In this document: positions 49,526 to 60,782 of the stretch, one piece after another
Numbering within the stretch: position 1 is the first letter of the stretch
How the letters are laid out: each line of letters opens with the position of its first letter
Assembly (NCBI GenBank): GCA_900239685.1
Contig: OENT01000052.1
Coordinates: 1 to 64,000 of the forward strand
Source of the DNA: Rotaria macrura
Lineage: Eukaryota > Rotifera > Eurotatoria > Philodinida > Philodinidae
Reading direction: 5' to 3'
Length of the DNA: 64,000 bases
Notes under the pieces: generated by a model
Seen by the model: only the letters and a program-made list of their open reading frames with translations
What the model was told of the DNA's origin: nothing
Database searches by the model: none
Program-made: the position numbers and the translations under genes

Positions 49526-51028
49526 ATGGAGTTTGGCCAAAAATCGTTGACAAGACGATCAATATCTACGAATGATATTATTAACATTCTACGACACTCA
49601 TCGCAACAACAATACAATCCCAAACAGCTAAATGTAAAGAATAATGGGATTGAACAAAATGTTCGAAATTTATTCGAACAAGATTATGCATGTCAATACA
49701 TTATGAATAAAAATGGTGAATTATCACCATCTTATCCAAGTGAAATAATCATACCTGTTATTGACAAATGGTCTACAGTACAAACACCTAAAATTTCATC
49801 ATCCATCGATGTTCGTGATCGATGTATACGAGCACGTCTTGCTCGATGTCGATCTCGGCTCGTTGTTCCATGTTTATTCATCGATGGAAAGTACGTATGT
49901 CGATCGGCCACACTTTCTTCTTGGGGTGAAATATATCCACGAGTCAGTATGGATCTTATCGTCGATTCTAGTAATAAACGCGCTGGTCAAGCAATGGCCA
50001 ATACTGATGAAACCTTCAATGATATCGAACAGCCTCAGCAAAGCAGTGTTTTTGATAGAATTCGGGGTGCTGATATCGATCTATTGAACATATTCGATGT
50101 TGGGTCAATAGTAAACTTAATGGTACAACAGAAAAACATCATATTTGGTATGAAATTAACAGCATCAGAAAAGTTAGATAAACAGAATCGATATAAAATA
50201 TTTCAAATGATCTTAATGCCCTATCCAGGATGTGAACACTTTCAAGAAGTAATTATAAGAAAATGTGATGATCAGCATATGTATTATGATTGGACTCAAT
50301 CGAAAAATGATGCTCAACTTGAAGTACCCACATATCTTTTGTCACGTGTGCCAACTGATTGGGCATCTTGGCGATCATGGAATACAATTCAAATGACACA
50401 AAACTATCTTAAAATACTTCTTCGGCATCTTGAAATAGATAAGCATGGGTTTCTTATACATTGTCTTTCGGGATGGGACCGAACACCTTTGTTCGTATGT
50501 TTACTTCGATTATCATTATGGGCCGACGGTTTCATTCACCAATCACTGACAGTTGAAGAAATGCTCTACTTAACACTTGCTTATGATTGGTATTTATTTG
50601 GACATGATTTAGGAGAGCGGTTGTCATACAACGAGCCGATACTCTATTTTGCCTTCATGATTCTTCCGAAACTAGTTGATGATACATTTAGTTTTCGACC
50701 ATCGAATGCATCTCGTCAGTACGTAACACTACCAACAACGAGAATGAATGATAACCCATTTTTAGAAAGTCATCTTTCCAATAGGCATGCGTCTTATTTG
50801 AGCATCGAAGATGATTCAGTAATTGATGATCATCGAAATTCGAATAGATTTAATTCAAATGGTTTTCACGACAATAAGAGAACGATTCGTAAAGAGAAGT
50901 TACTTGGTGTTTTTCATCTATTTGATACTTGCTATCAAGCTGTCATTCCGGAAAATTTGAATGAGCGTTCAAAAGGAAAAGATGTCACTCGTATATTCAA
51001 GAACATTTTACTGAAAATGGGAACATAA
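49526..51028 (+). CDS. MTMR14: Myotubularin-related phosphatase, MTMR14 (Jumpy) type
   Basis: 500 residues, single exon, ATG at 49526 in a CGAAATGG context. It matches the MTMR14 subfamily over nearly its whole length. Recognisable blocks are FEQDYACQYIMNKNGEL, RLARCRSRLVVPCLFIDGKY, CRSATLSSWGEIYPR, FDRIRGADIDLL, MPYPGCEHF, and the catalytic loop HCLSGWDRTPLFVCLLRLSL with Cys313 and Arg319 of the CX5R signature. The block AYDWYLFGHDLGERLS follows. The family removes the 3-phosphate from PI3P and PI(3,5)P2 and limits autophagy and calcium release. The catalytic residues are intact, so the enzyme should be active. It is shorter than the vertebrate protein, mainly in the disordered C-terminal part, but a family-like C-terminal helix (LLGVFHLFDTCYQAVIPENL) is kept. 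Vertebrate MTMR14 genes have many introns; this copy has none. Confidence 0.93.
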   Translation: MEFGQKSLTRRSISTNDIINILRHSSQQQYNPKQLNVKNNGIEQNVRNLFEQDYACQYIMNKNGELSPSYPSEIIIPVIDKWSTVQTPKISSSIDVRDRCIRARLARCRSRLVVPCLFIDGKYVCRSATLSSWGEIYPRVSMDLIVDSSNKRAGQAMANTDETFNDIEQPQQSSVFDRIRGADIDLLNIFDVGSIVNLMVQQKNIIFGMKLTASEKLDKQNRYKIFQMILMPYPGCEHFQEVIIRKCDDQHMYYDWTQSKNDAQLEVPTYLLSRVPTDWASWRSWNTIQMTQNYLKILLRHLEIDKHGFLIHCLSGWDRTPLFVCLLRLSLWADGFIHQSLTVEEMLYLTLAYDWYLFGHDLGERLSYNEPILYFAFMILPKLVDDTFSFRPSNASRQYVTLPTTRMNDNPFLESHLSNRHASYLSIEDDSVIDDHRNSNRFNSNGFHDNKRTIRKEKLLGVFHLFDTCYQAVIPENLNERSKGKDVTRIFKNILLKMGT

Positions 51029-51369
51029 CTTGTATCAGTCTTTTTAATGCATTTTCATATGCTGAAGTTGAAATTAAAATGGAATATGTGATATATTCTT
51101 TTGTGAATGATATTAAGAATGGGTCTCAAAGTATAGAACAAGAAGTGTTGATGATTCGTACTTTATCCTCTTACAATCAATATGTAGCACACATTCACAG
51201 TGGAACATCATAATATTATAGATTATTGAGTTGTTTGATTTTCAAGGTATATTTGAAAGAGGGGTGGAACTAAAATACGTTCCTGGAGTGACTTACCTCT
51301 CAAACTTGCATTCGCCTTCTCACAAAAATGCTTGAAAGTTAAGAGTGTTTTAATGTGAGCTGAGCTTCG
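51029..51369. other. 3' flank of the phosphatase gene
   Basis: About 340 bases with no gene or repeat recognised. It should hold the polyadenylation site; no canonical AATAAA was noted close to the stop. Confidence 0.4.
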
Positions 51370-53079
51370 GTACAACTAGTGGCGTCACCAGAAATTTAAG
51401 CGTGGTGGGGGCTCAGCCCCAACTCTCCTTCTAAGGTACTTGTTGAAGGCCTCTAGACATTAATCATAAAAAACTTTCAAATGTTATTGCTAAATTTTAA
51501 AGCTACCGTTGCACTTAAATGAAATGGTCATGTGTGCATTATTTGTATCTTAAATACGACGATGCCTAGTTTAGGTATGAGAACAGGAAATTTGAAATCA
51601 AAACAGAGAAAAATAAATATTCATTTGAGTATAATACGACTATTTTCATGAACATCTGAAAAGTATTAATAAAAAAATTTGTTTTTTCAGAAAAAACAAG
51701 TTGCGCTGATGTTTCGTAGATATGGATGAATAGTGTAACGCAGAGTTCTGCGGGACGAAAAAAAAAGTTCTCCCGCCAACGTCTGACCCAACCCTTCCAG
51801 CCTACTTTTTATTTTTCAGTCCCGCGTCCCGTCTAACATGGTTTACCGAATATTTCCGAACTGTTTCATTAGTAGAACACTACCTTTTGGGGCTTGAAAT
51901 GGTTGAATCAGTTGTTTTGACCGAAAGCGACACTTCTCTGATGAATGATCACAAAAAATAATTGTTTTTCAGCTAAAAAACGAAAAAAATATTCCTTGCG
52001 GGACGCAGAACGAATTCAAAACTCGTCCCGTCCCGCGGAGCTCTGATGTAACGTTTGATTAATTCCCACCCCCTCAAATCGTGGCACAGTCGACGATTTC
52101 ATCGCAATTAATTGGCCGAATTATCGTGAGATTAAATCGTGATACATCGTCAAGACTGATGATCTTTATCAATTTTTTCAACAAAATCAAGATTCATCAT
52201 AAACAACAAGGCTTTGATTAAATGGATGAATGACGTCAGTGAGTCCATCAGAGGACCTCCTCGAGTTGATTTTCTTAACTTTTTCTCCCAGAAAAGAACC
52301 AAATCGACAGATAACAAAACTAATTTATAGAAAAAGAGCAAATAACACCGTCAAAAGCTTGAGCACGAAGGCAGATAGAGCTACTAATTTATTGAGATGA
52401 AAATATAAATGATATCATTTGATTTTCCATAATATGACTGATGTGAACAATTAAGTGACAATCGATGATTTTATCGCGAGTAAATCTCATGATTAATATG
52501 TCTGCTAAATTGTGATTTCTTGCTATTTTTCATTTGAAGATCGCGATTTTTGTGTCATTTCGACAAACATCCATAATTATTAGCTATATAATCGAGGAAC
52601 ATTTTGAATCGCGATTAAACGCCACAACCGCTGCGATTTTGAAGACATACGCTAATATTTAGGTTTTTTTTGTTGGAGATGGTGAACCGAAAAAAGCAGT
52701 CGTTCTTGATTTTGATCTATTAGGTTGCATATCTTTTTAATCCCTTAGTGAAATATTACAACTTATTGCTAGCTTTCATCAGGATTTGTGAGTCATAATG
52801 GATAACACAAAACGATTATTAGTACTTTCAATATCTAATACTTGCAGAAATTAACAGATGATTCCCCATTACTATCAATGGAGAAAATATTTCTACTCTT
52901 ATCGATTCAACATTCAGACTGCGGTGCTCTAAATGATATTCATGTCTTTAATTCAAGAATTCGATGAATAAAGTGAAATAAGACTAGTGGGATTCGAAAA
53001 TTGGTGATGGAGCTCAGAAGTTCGGTGATGCGGCTCAATCTCATCTGGCCCCAACCTAGTGACATCACTAGGTACAACT
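51370..53079. mobile_element. 1.7-kb hAT-like element with 8-bp target duplication, containing a nested element
   Basis: Boundaries are set by identical 8-base flanks GTACAACT (51370-51377 and 53072-53079). The ends are (CT)AGTGGCGTCAC on the left and, on the other strand, CTAGTGATGTCAC. The first two bases are shared with the target duplication, so the exact edge is uncertain by 2 bp. The left subterminal region has a GGGGGCTCAGCCCC hairpin. The interior contains repeated ATCGCGATT/AATCGTG words and no intact transposase. The 63-codon minus frame at 52150-52341 could be a remnant but shows no motif. Confidence 0.75.
51733..52053. mobile_element. Nested hAT-like miniature element, CAGAG ends
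   Basis: The element spans 51741-52045 (305 bp). The ends are CAGAGTTCTGCGGGACG and, on the other strand, CAGAGCTCCGCGGGACG (15/17 identical). The flanks are GTGTAACG and ATGTAACG, an 8-bp target duplication with one change. It lies entirely inside the 51378-53071 element and must have inserted after it. Confidence 0.8.
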
Positions 53080-54409
53080 TGAATACAAAATTATGAATAT
53101 AGTAAAGTTCATGCGAATATGTCTTGTTGAAAGCAAAAGAAAATCAAAATATTTGAATTCTTTATTTTTATAGTCTATAACGTAATAATATTCGACAATC
53201 TAAATGATTCAACGAAAAAGCTATTGGAAAAACTTTCTATACAAATCTTCCTAAAATTGAACGCTCTACAAACGTAGAAAGTTTCATCGAAATCCGTGAG
53301 CACTTTTGTACGACGTGTCTGAGATCCCATGGAAATAGCCTATCTCTTTCAATGGAAAACTCTAAGTGTTAAGAAGTACAGATTTTGCTCGAAAAATTTT
53401 ACTAAATTTGATATTACTGGCAGAGTATCTTGACGACTTTTAAAAACGTAGAACAAGCTAGACGTTCGGTCTTATGTACTCTACTAAATTCAGATATATT
53501 CTCATACGAGTTCATCTTTTGTAACTCTCATCCCATTCGACTATTTTTCGTTAATTTAAGTCCAATCCATTTGGCAATCGAATCAATATCTAAATCTCCC
53601 GAATAATGTTGAGCGTAAAAATCTAACTTCTTAGCTTATATAACCTCGATTTAGCGAACGAATGACGACGAGGTTTCATGGATCTATTAACTCACTAGCA
53701 TGCGATACACAAGAAGCACCAGTCTTGACTGCATACAAGTGAAGCTAATATAGGAATACCGAACTCGATTCCAACTAATTCTGAATAGTGAACAATCAGC
53801 AATTACAAATTAAGCCATTGCACATCTAATTACCTGTATGCATGATTGAGTTTTTCGAATTGTGTAAGCTGTTCATATGTAGCGGTTAATTGATGATTAC
53901 TCTAATAAACATGCGGAAATGACAGGTAACATGGATAGTTTCATTCAGCTGACTTCTACTAGAGTGAAATTATTCGAGTATTAAAAATATTTATGCAAAT
54001 AGCTTAGACATGTAATCTGAAACATCACTCCGAAGACCAATGGAGCAGGTTCTAAAAATGAAAACCTATGAATGATGACTAATTTCAACCATTATTTGGA
54101 ACACTTAACGCTCAATAAATTTAATGGTTTCCTTCGACTAGTCATTAGCGGGAGCTAGCTTCTCAGGTCGAACAAGTCTAAATGCGAACCATCGTAAAGA
54201 GGTGAACATGATGATATACGATAAAATACAGGTGCAAATGATCAAAAACGACCGTGCAAAGACCATTTCTCTCTGTATATAAATTCTGAAAAACTCATCC
54301 CAGAGTGTCTCTACTCCGTACATCACTAGTTGGTTCACTCTATTCGTGCATGGAAAATTGATTCGTTTTCAATAGTTATTTCTAATTAGCAATGCAGCCC
54401 GAATAGAGA
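53080..54409. other. Gene-poor stretch
   Basis: No gene or repeat was recognised. The 66-codon minus frame at 54138-54338 has a hydrophobic central part but no supporting structure. Confidence 0.45.
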
Positions 54410-54638
54410 TACCCAGGTCGAACGATACGGACCGTAACATCATTAAAATAGGCCCGTATACGGCCGTATTTTCACAGTATACAGCTCCGTATACGGTACT
54501 ATCTCTGGGCACAGTAATAAAGGATCGTATACTGTGAAAATACGGCCGTATACGGGCTTATTTTAATGATGTTACGGTCCGTATAACTGCGTCCACTCAA
54601 CGGTCCGTAACTGATATCCGTTTTGATGGACCTGGGTA
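54410..54638. mobile_element. Foldback miniature element, CCCAGGTC ends, TA target
   Basis: A 225-bp palindromic element (54412-54636) beginning CCCAGGTCGAACG and ending GGACCTGGG, flanked by TA on both sides. The arms contain GTATACGGCCGTATTTTCACAGTATAC-type words in inverted orientation. The terminal eight bases match the 1.4-kb element at 35010, so they probably use the same transposase. Confidence 0.85.
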
Positions 54639-56342
54639 GGAAGGCTTAATAATATCGATTAGAACATCATAAACCTGCCGTGATAAGCTATGTGCACCAT
54701 TGCTAAGACGAATTGAGGCATGCAACATTCACTAGTATGCAAAAAAATGATTCCAATAATCCGAATTCTAAAGAGTTTTTATAAAAATCGACCAATCTCA
54801 ATCGGAATCCAGAAGACGGAACGGCATTCGTATCTCTACTCTTAGATGTTGTCGAATCTTAGTCCAGTAATTTGATAGTATCTCACGCGAACTTTTGATC
54901 AACTTCTAGTCATGTTATGGGGTACTAATAATTATCCAATTAATAAAGTAGGATGCATTCGCTTGAGTACGCCGAAATCAGCTATGACAGCAGGTTTTTA
55001 AAGTTCGTACCAGCTTAATCATCAGTTGCATGTGAAAATTTTGACAAATGTTCCTGAGAAATATTTCATTTTGGGAACAAGTCTCTCACAGCGAGAAACC
55101 TGAGAACTCTAGCTTTTCAAATGTGTTACATAATATTTAAGTAGCAGGCCTCGCAGAAGAACCTAAAAATCAGGACAGCTTGTTCACGTAATAACTGAAT
55201 TACATCGTAATTCGAATATTACATGGACAAGCTGTCCTGATTTTTTAGGGTCTTCTGCGAGGCGTGAGGTAGTAGTTTACATTATGTTGCCCGTTTAGGG
55301 ATGCCATCGATACTCGGATGGGCTGCTGAACAGCTCACCATCACACTCGCATCAATGATTCATTATTCTCTGTTCTCGTCACAGGTTGCTATCAATTAAA
55401 CCCAGAAAACTTCATAAAGGTGCCAATTATAAACCAGTTGAAGTAATCAAACTGCCCGTTATTTTATTAAAAACTAGCCGAAACTTGTGACACTTTGCTC
55501 ACTAATGAGAAAAAGAAATTTTTTAAAAATATACACAAATATCATAGAAAACCAAAAAACAGTGATACAAAACATAGAACTTCTTGCGCTACACTTTAAG
55601 TATTGTAACACGAAGCGGAAAATAATGGTGACTAAGCGGCCTTTATAGAATATGCTTCTCTCTCGTGGTTTTGGTCATATGGTTCGCGTTTTTTGATCAT
55701 CTTATTTTTCCAATGATTTCTGCATTGATAAAATTTATCATATGGTGTTGTTGTTTAACATGAAATTCGCTCTTTTCCTCAAGTCTATGAATTTTATTTA
55801 TACGAGTTCTTTGTTGTATCATCACTGTTGATTACGTTTAGTCTGTTCGACCAGTGTTCATCTTATCATGAGCAAAGCTATGCACAACCATTAGTTTTCA
55901 CCAGATCTTGCCCTTTGAAAGTTTTGGTGTACACTTTTACTTATGTTAAACCTTTTTCGAAATCAAATGATACATTACTTGTTGAAAAATTGGCTGGAAT
56001 TACTTTCTGAATTTTATTTGCTATCACCAAAAGCTGAAGAATAGTCAAAGTGCACAAAGAATTTCTTTCGCTCCTTCGTTTGTTTTTAAACATTTCAATC
56101 CAAAGCAATTATTATTCTCTCGGTTGCATTCGAATATTAAAAATATAATGAAAGATATCTCTTTCGTTGCAGCATGTTTCAATTGTTTTCTTAAACATTT
56201 ATCTATATTTAAAAATATTTCTTTTTCTCGTATGTGAATGAAGATACTCTTCGCAAGAATGTCGCGTCATAACATTTCAATGAACTTCTATTAAAATGAT
56301 CGATGTTTCAATTACTTCCCTTTGTACATTTGTTCAATTATA
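54639..56342. other. Gene-poor stretch containing one small hairpin
   Basis: Apart from the hairpin at 55148-55263, nothing was recognised. The 60-codon plus frame at 55828-56010 has no motif. Confidence 0.45.
55148..55263. repeat. Short near-perfect hairpin, 116 bp
   Basis: The left arm GCCTCGCAGAAGAACCTAAA and its continuation ATCAGGACAGCTTGT pair with the right arm (ACAAGCTGTCCTGAT, then AGGGTCTTCTGCGAGGC). The arms are about 45 bp and the loop about 28 bp. It could be a miniature element or an expressed hairpin. No target duplication was found. Confidence 0.75.
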
Positions 56343-56868
56343 TACACAGGAAAAAAACCGTCTTCTACTAAACCCCCAAACAAGGTTCCGGGGATTTCTA
56401 AAAGCATCCTCTGACCTTCTAAAGCTTAAAAAGAGAGTCTTTGAAACTACGAAACCTAAAAAGGTTATAACGGTGTATCCAGGATAAGAACTATCTCCTA
56501 CGAAACCTTTTTTAAGTTTCGTACAGGAGAAAAAGGTTTCGTTGAAAAATACGGAACTTTTATAGAGTTTCGTCTTAAACCTTAATGATTTCTTCAGAAA
56601 TCACTATGATTCGGTAGAAAACCATTAGGGTTTAAGACGAAACTCTATAAAAGTTCCGTATTTTTCAACGAAACCTTTTTCTCCTGTACGAAACTTAAAA
56701 AAAGTTTCGTAGGAGATAGTTCTTATCCTGGATACACCGTTATAACCTTTTTAGGTTTCGTAGTTTCAAAGACTCTCTTTTTAAGCTTTAGAAGGTCAGA
56801 GGATGCTTTTAGAAATCTCCGGAACCTTGTTTGGGGGTTTAGTAGAAGACGGTTTTTTTTCCTGTGTA
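56343..56868. mobile_element. Long palindromic element, CACAGGAAAAAAACCG ends, TA target
   Basis: The element spans 56345-56866 (522 bp), flanked by TA on both sides. The two arms, about 235 bp each, are almost identical inverted copies around a loop of roughly 50 bases (56581-56628). Both arms therefore encode the same chance peptide (frames 56296-56487 plus and 56723-56908 minus), which is not evidence of a gene. The small difference between arms suggests recent insertion or gene conversion. Confidence 0.88.
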
Positions 56869-58284
56869 CCATTAAATGAAATAACATATATACTATAATG
56901 ATATGCACATGATTTGAATACTTCTATAATAATAGCATAACTCGTGATTGCTTTAGACATAATCAGTAAATTTCTCAAGATTAGCATCGATGAATGCGTT
57001 TTGATTGCTATAATATCAGTTTTTCTAAATCTGTTGTTGCTCAAAAACGATGACATAGTCCTGTAAAGCACTCCTTTTTTCAGGAATTCAAAATCAAAAA
57101 AAGCGCCACACTGTATGAAAATGATTACTTGGCGAGTGGCTCTTGTTTCTAATATGTAGTAATACCAGAAGAATTCTAAGTGCGGCTATGAAACAGTTAT
57201 TTTTCTGTTAAAGAATCCACTCGATTGAAAACTATTCATCATGCTAGTTCGAGAAAACTTATTCACTAAAACTGTATAGACAATAGCACCTATTGGACTA
57301 CCTATAGTCTCAAAAATATTTTTATACAATAATCGATAATTAATTATCAAGAAAGCAAACCACCACGTGATTAACCCACAAAATTGTTTTAAATGGTTAA
57401 TTATAAACAAAAACCAATAGTTAATTATCATCGATAAGTACCTATTCTCCGCAATACCATCCGATCGTTACTCAGTATTCAGAACTAACATCAAAAGTTA
57501 GAGACAAGCAGTCGCTCAAAAGAATACATATCACTCTTAATATCTGTCGGTCTATGAGTACTTCTTATTGGAATTATTATCATTTCATACGTAATGATCA
57601 AAACCATGCGTGAATATAGGTACCAACATGTACGAGTGTAAAGCGATGGCGTTTTGGTCACAGCATAATTAATTTTTCTCCGCGATCAGTTTGCACAAAA
57701 GGTTCATTCCTTTACGGAGAGATGTGCCTCTGCCTTCTCCATAATCTTCCTACAACATCAGCTCATTAGAATGAGCTGTTTGAAAATCAGATCAAAATTA
57801 GATGGTGTAACTCGTTTTGATGAAAAAAAGACAAAAATTTGATGAAGATATGCTTGTTCTTTACTTCCCAGTAAATGTGTTTTGTATTAATAGAAACGTC
57901 TGATAAAATTTTCTAAGTGACACTTTGAAGTATACAAATCAAAGAAATTCTTCAAAAAGGTTTCTTATTTTGAATAGGGATCATTTTAATTAAAGTAACA
58001 TTATGAAGTGTAGTTTCTTTTTATCAAGATTTTCCTACATTTTCTTTTGTTAATTCTATCATCGAATAATGGCAATATGATAATTTGTAGATACCTATGA
58101 CAATAAGAGATGTTCAATATCATGTTCATTTTTAAATTCAATACAGATTTTTAAAAAAAGCAAATTAAGATTAGTTAATGTAACAAAAAATACATATATA
58201 AATCTAGTGAAAATAAATAAGTAAAAGCTTTTCTTCATTCAAATGAAACACTACATAAATTATAATATATACTAAATAGAAGTA
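56869..58284. other. Gene-poor stretch
   Basis: No gene was recognised. Minus frames at 56796-57071 and 57186-57431 are not supported by motifs or splice structure. Confidence 0.45.
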
Positions 58285-58620
58285 CACTCTCTAAAAAAAA
58301 CCGTATCCCATAAAACCCTGAGAGGGTTTCCGAGTTTGTTACTATCTGAAACCCTTCAAACGTTTCCGAGACATGGGTTCCGAGACTTCGGGAACCAAGA
58401 AACGAAGTAAAAACTTCCTTCGCATACCAACCTCGGAAACAGATTAAAGGGTTCCGTCGTTGCATTGTTCCCAATCTGAAATGAGAACCACCGGATCGCT
58501 GTAAACCAGGTCGATCGTTCTGCACAACAGACCGTGCCAGAGCAGACATAAAAGACCCGGCTAAGTTACTGTATCCTGCAGGAACACTTGGATCATCACT
58601 GGAAAGTAGCAGCACTCAGG
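58285..58620 (-). pseudogene. Possible transposon end with degenerate minus-strand coding sequence
   Basis: The left side at 58287 reads CACTCTCTAAAAAAAACCGT, preceded by TA. This closely resembles the right end of the element at 60413-60782 read on the opposite strand (CACTCTGAAAAAAGTCCGT). The minus strand is open from about 58620 down to 58235 with a protein-like segment (SDDPSVPAGYSNLAGSFMSA, then LARSVVQNDRPGL). No family was recognised. It may be the tail of a broken gene or of a transposon passenger. Stops upstream prevent a clean gene model. Confidence 0.3.
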
Positions 58621-58843
58621 TCGGAAACTTTACCTAAGTTTTTCCAATGATTTCCACCGACTTTAGTCGTAAAACACAGCACGTTGGTAGAACTCCATTA
58701 GAAAAACTTGGCAAAGTTGTCAGCATGGGTACTGCTTCCGATCTGCCACCGACTTCACGAGCTTTTCTCAAGTATGCGGTCACTCTACTACATATTTTCT
58801 ACCAGTTCCTGCAGCCTCAGGTTCATGAAACCGCCGACTTGGA

Positions 58844-59060
58844 ATGTTGAATCTAAATAGAAATGAAACAGTTGATCAACTTGAAAGTAGTAAAATCGAA
58901 CTCACCATTATTATTTCTTCGTCTAATGTTGGATCTAAATAGAAATTGAACAGTTGATCAGCTTGAAAGTAATAAAATGGAACTCACCATCGTTTATTCA
59001 TCATTATATCTAGGACCTACGACTCAAATAAAAGAAACAGTGATCTTCTCTACGACTGAT
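58844..59060 (-). repeat. Tandem array of intron-like units, 82-bp period
   Basis: Two clear copies (58844-58925 and 58926-59007) and a more diverged third follow each other. Read on the minus strand, each unit is a 29-base segment followed by a 53-base segment that starts GTGAGTTC and ends CTATTTAG, which is a complete consensus intron (58853-58905 and 58935-58987). The 29-base exon-like pieces lie at 58906-58934 and 58988-59016. Frames through the spliced product contain stops, so it is not clearly coding. It could be a pseudogene, an untranslated exon series or a minisatellite that happens to carry splice signals. Confidence 0.6.
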
Positions 59061-60412
59061 ATAACAATTCACTTCATGAGACAGAAGTATTAAGTGAAAA
59101 TAGTGATAAAGATATAACCGGTCTCATCATTCGTACCATGAGAAGTGACACGTATTTTCCCAGCAAAAAAAACTCAAAAAGCGTTTTGAGGATTCTTTTA
59201 ACTAAACGAATCATTAAATTATACCTTACGAAAAAAGCAAATCATCCACATCCACCTTATTTCCAATATTACACTATTCCGCCGATCTGAATACTACCCC
59301 TTTATAAAATATTAGGTTTTGCTCAACGAACTAATTAAATAAGTCCCTTTCCATCAACATATGTTTTAACGACGAAAAAAAACTCATACGACGACTTGCT
59401 TTTCTGACCGATACGAGTTCAGTTGCAGAAAAGGATAATGCATTCAAATTCCTGGACCCCGATAACCCATTGCAAACTTCCACCAAATTGGAGAAAGGAG
59501 TTAAGATAAAAAGTTTTACTTGTCCGCAGTTGAATTTCCGATTGTCCGGCTTTTTCACTTATTGAAATCCGAATCGGAAATATAGTAACGGATTCGAATT
59601 TCCTTCCGTGACGTGGTGTTATTATTTTGATCACAAGACGGAAAGGTGAAAAAAAGCTACGTGTTGATATATTTTCGTGATCATCAGGTATATTGCTTGG
59701 TGGATTTTAGTTCTTTTGTCGGGTTTCACTCTTTGGGAATAATTCATCAGATTTCCGCTTGTTAAATAGAACTCAACAGTGTTATTTATTCATCGTACTT
59801 TACATGGAATCTCAGGATGTGTGCAGAAAGAGGAGCTTTTTATGTGATTTCTGTATCCTTCTGTCATTTTATTTCGCAGGAATCAAATAGTAATATTTAT
59901 AGCTTTAGTGCAGACTTTCTTCAGTCAAATCCGCTATGAGTCGTAAAGACCCTTGTGGCCATAGAGAGTTTCTGTCTTCTTGAAATTCAATGGATAAAAG
60001 ACAGAATCACATAAGTGTTTCGCTAAGAATATTTATGTGTCCGAAATTTTAATTGAGCTTTAACATGAATAATTCAAAACTGAGACTTCGTGTGAATTTT
60101 AAGATTGAATAATATGATTTCAGAAGTATGGGGCCGCTTCAGTTTTCGAAAAAGTCATGAATAAGTGAGTGACCCGTAATTAAGCTAGTTATAAACACTA
60201 AGAAACAATTTCAATTGAACTAAAGATACCTAAAATGGGCAGAAATGAAGATTTGGAACGAAAATTTGAACACCTTAAACGTTTTTCTGAAATATTTTAA
60301 ACACTTATTCTGGGCTGTTTTGTGAAACATTCAAGTGTTTTATAACTGAGGAAACATTTAACCGATTCAAGATCACACGGAAACCGATTTCGATATTCTT
60401 CTATACTTTTTC
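59061..60412. other. Stretch with one possible coding remnant
   Basis: The plus strand at about 59377-59565 is open and protein-like (LIRRLAFLTDTSSVAEKDNA, then FKFLDPDNPLQTSTKLEKG) and ends in TGA, but no start codon or convincing upstream exon was found and no family was recognised. Nothing else was seen. Confidence 0.3.
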
Positions 60413-60782
60413 GACACTCAGTACGCTCGGAAACCTAAAAGGTTTCCAATGAAAGACTTCGGAAAGCGGAAAGGTATTCTCCCAAACCCATTCGGATACC
60501 AGCTCAGTTTCTCTGATAATACTGGTTTCATACAGTACCCTAACGGTTTCCGAAGACAAGGTTTGGTTTCCGACATGAAGAAAAAGGTATTCCAGAAAAC
60601 CTCAAAGGCATTGAATTCGGTATTGCAGGGAACCACAGGGTTTTCGGTGACTCGGAAACCTAAAAGGTATATTTGAGAACGTTTGAAAATCTCGCAAATC
60701 CTCTCGCAAACCTTTCCAGGTTTCCGAAAGGGTTTCCGAACCGGTTTGGGTTCTTTAGGAAACGGACTTTTTTCAGAGTGTC
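60413..60782. mobile_element. Miniature element with GACACTC ends
   Basis: The left end GACACTCAGTACGCTCGGAAACCTAAA and the right end, read in reverse (GACACTCTGAAAAAAGTCCGTTTCCTAAA), share GACACTC and a CGGAAACC/CCGTTTCC-CTAAA block. The interior is rich in GGTTTCCGAA and GGAAACC words in both orientations. No clear target duplication was identified. The minus frame across it (60418-60801) is repeat-derived. Confidence 0.55.

Noticed and set aside
56296..56908. Two frames sharing the same peptide (NRLLLNPQTRF...)
   Set aside because: They are the two arms of one palindrome read in opposite directions, not a duplicated gene.
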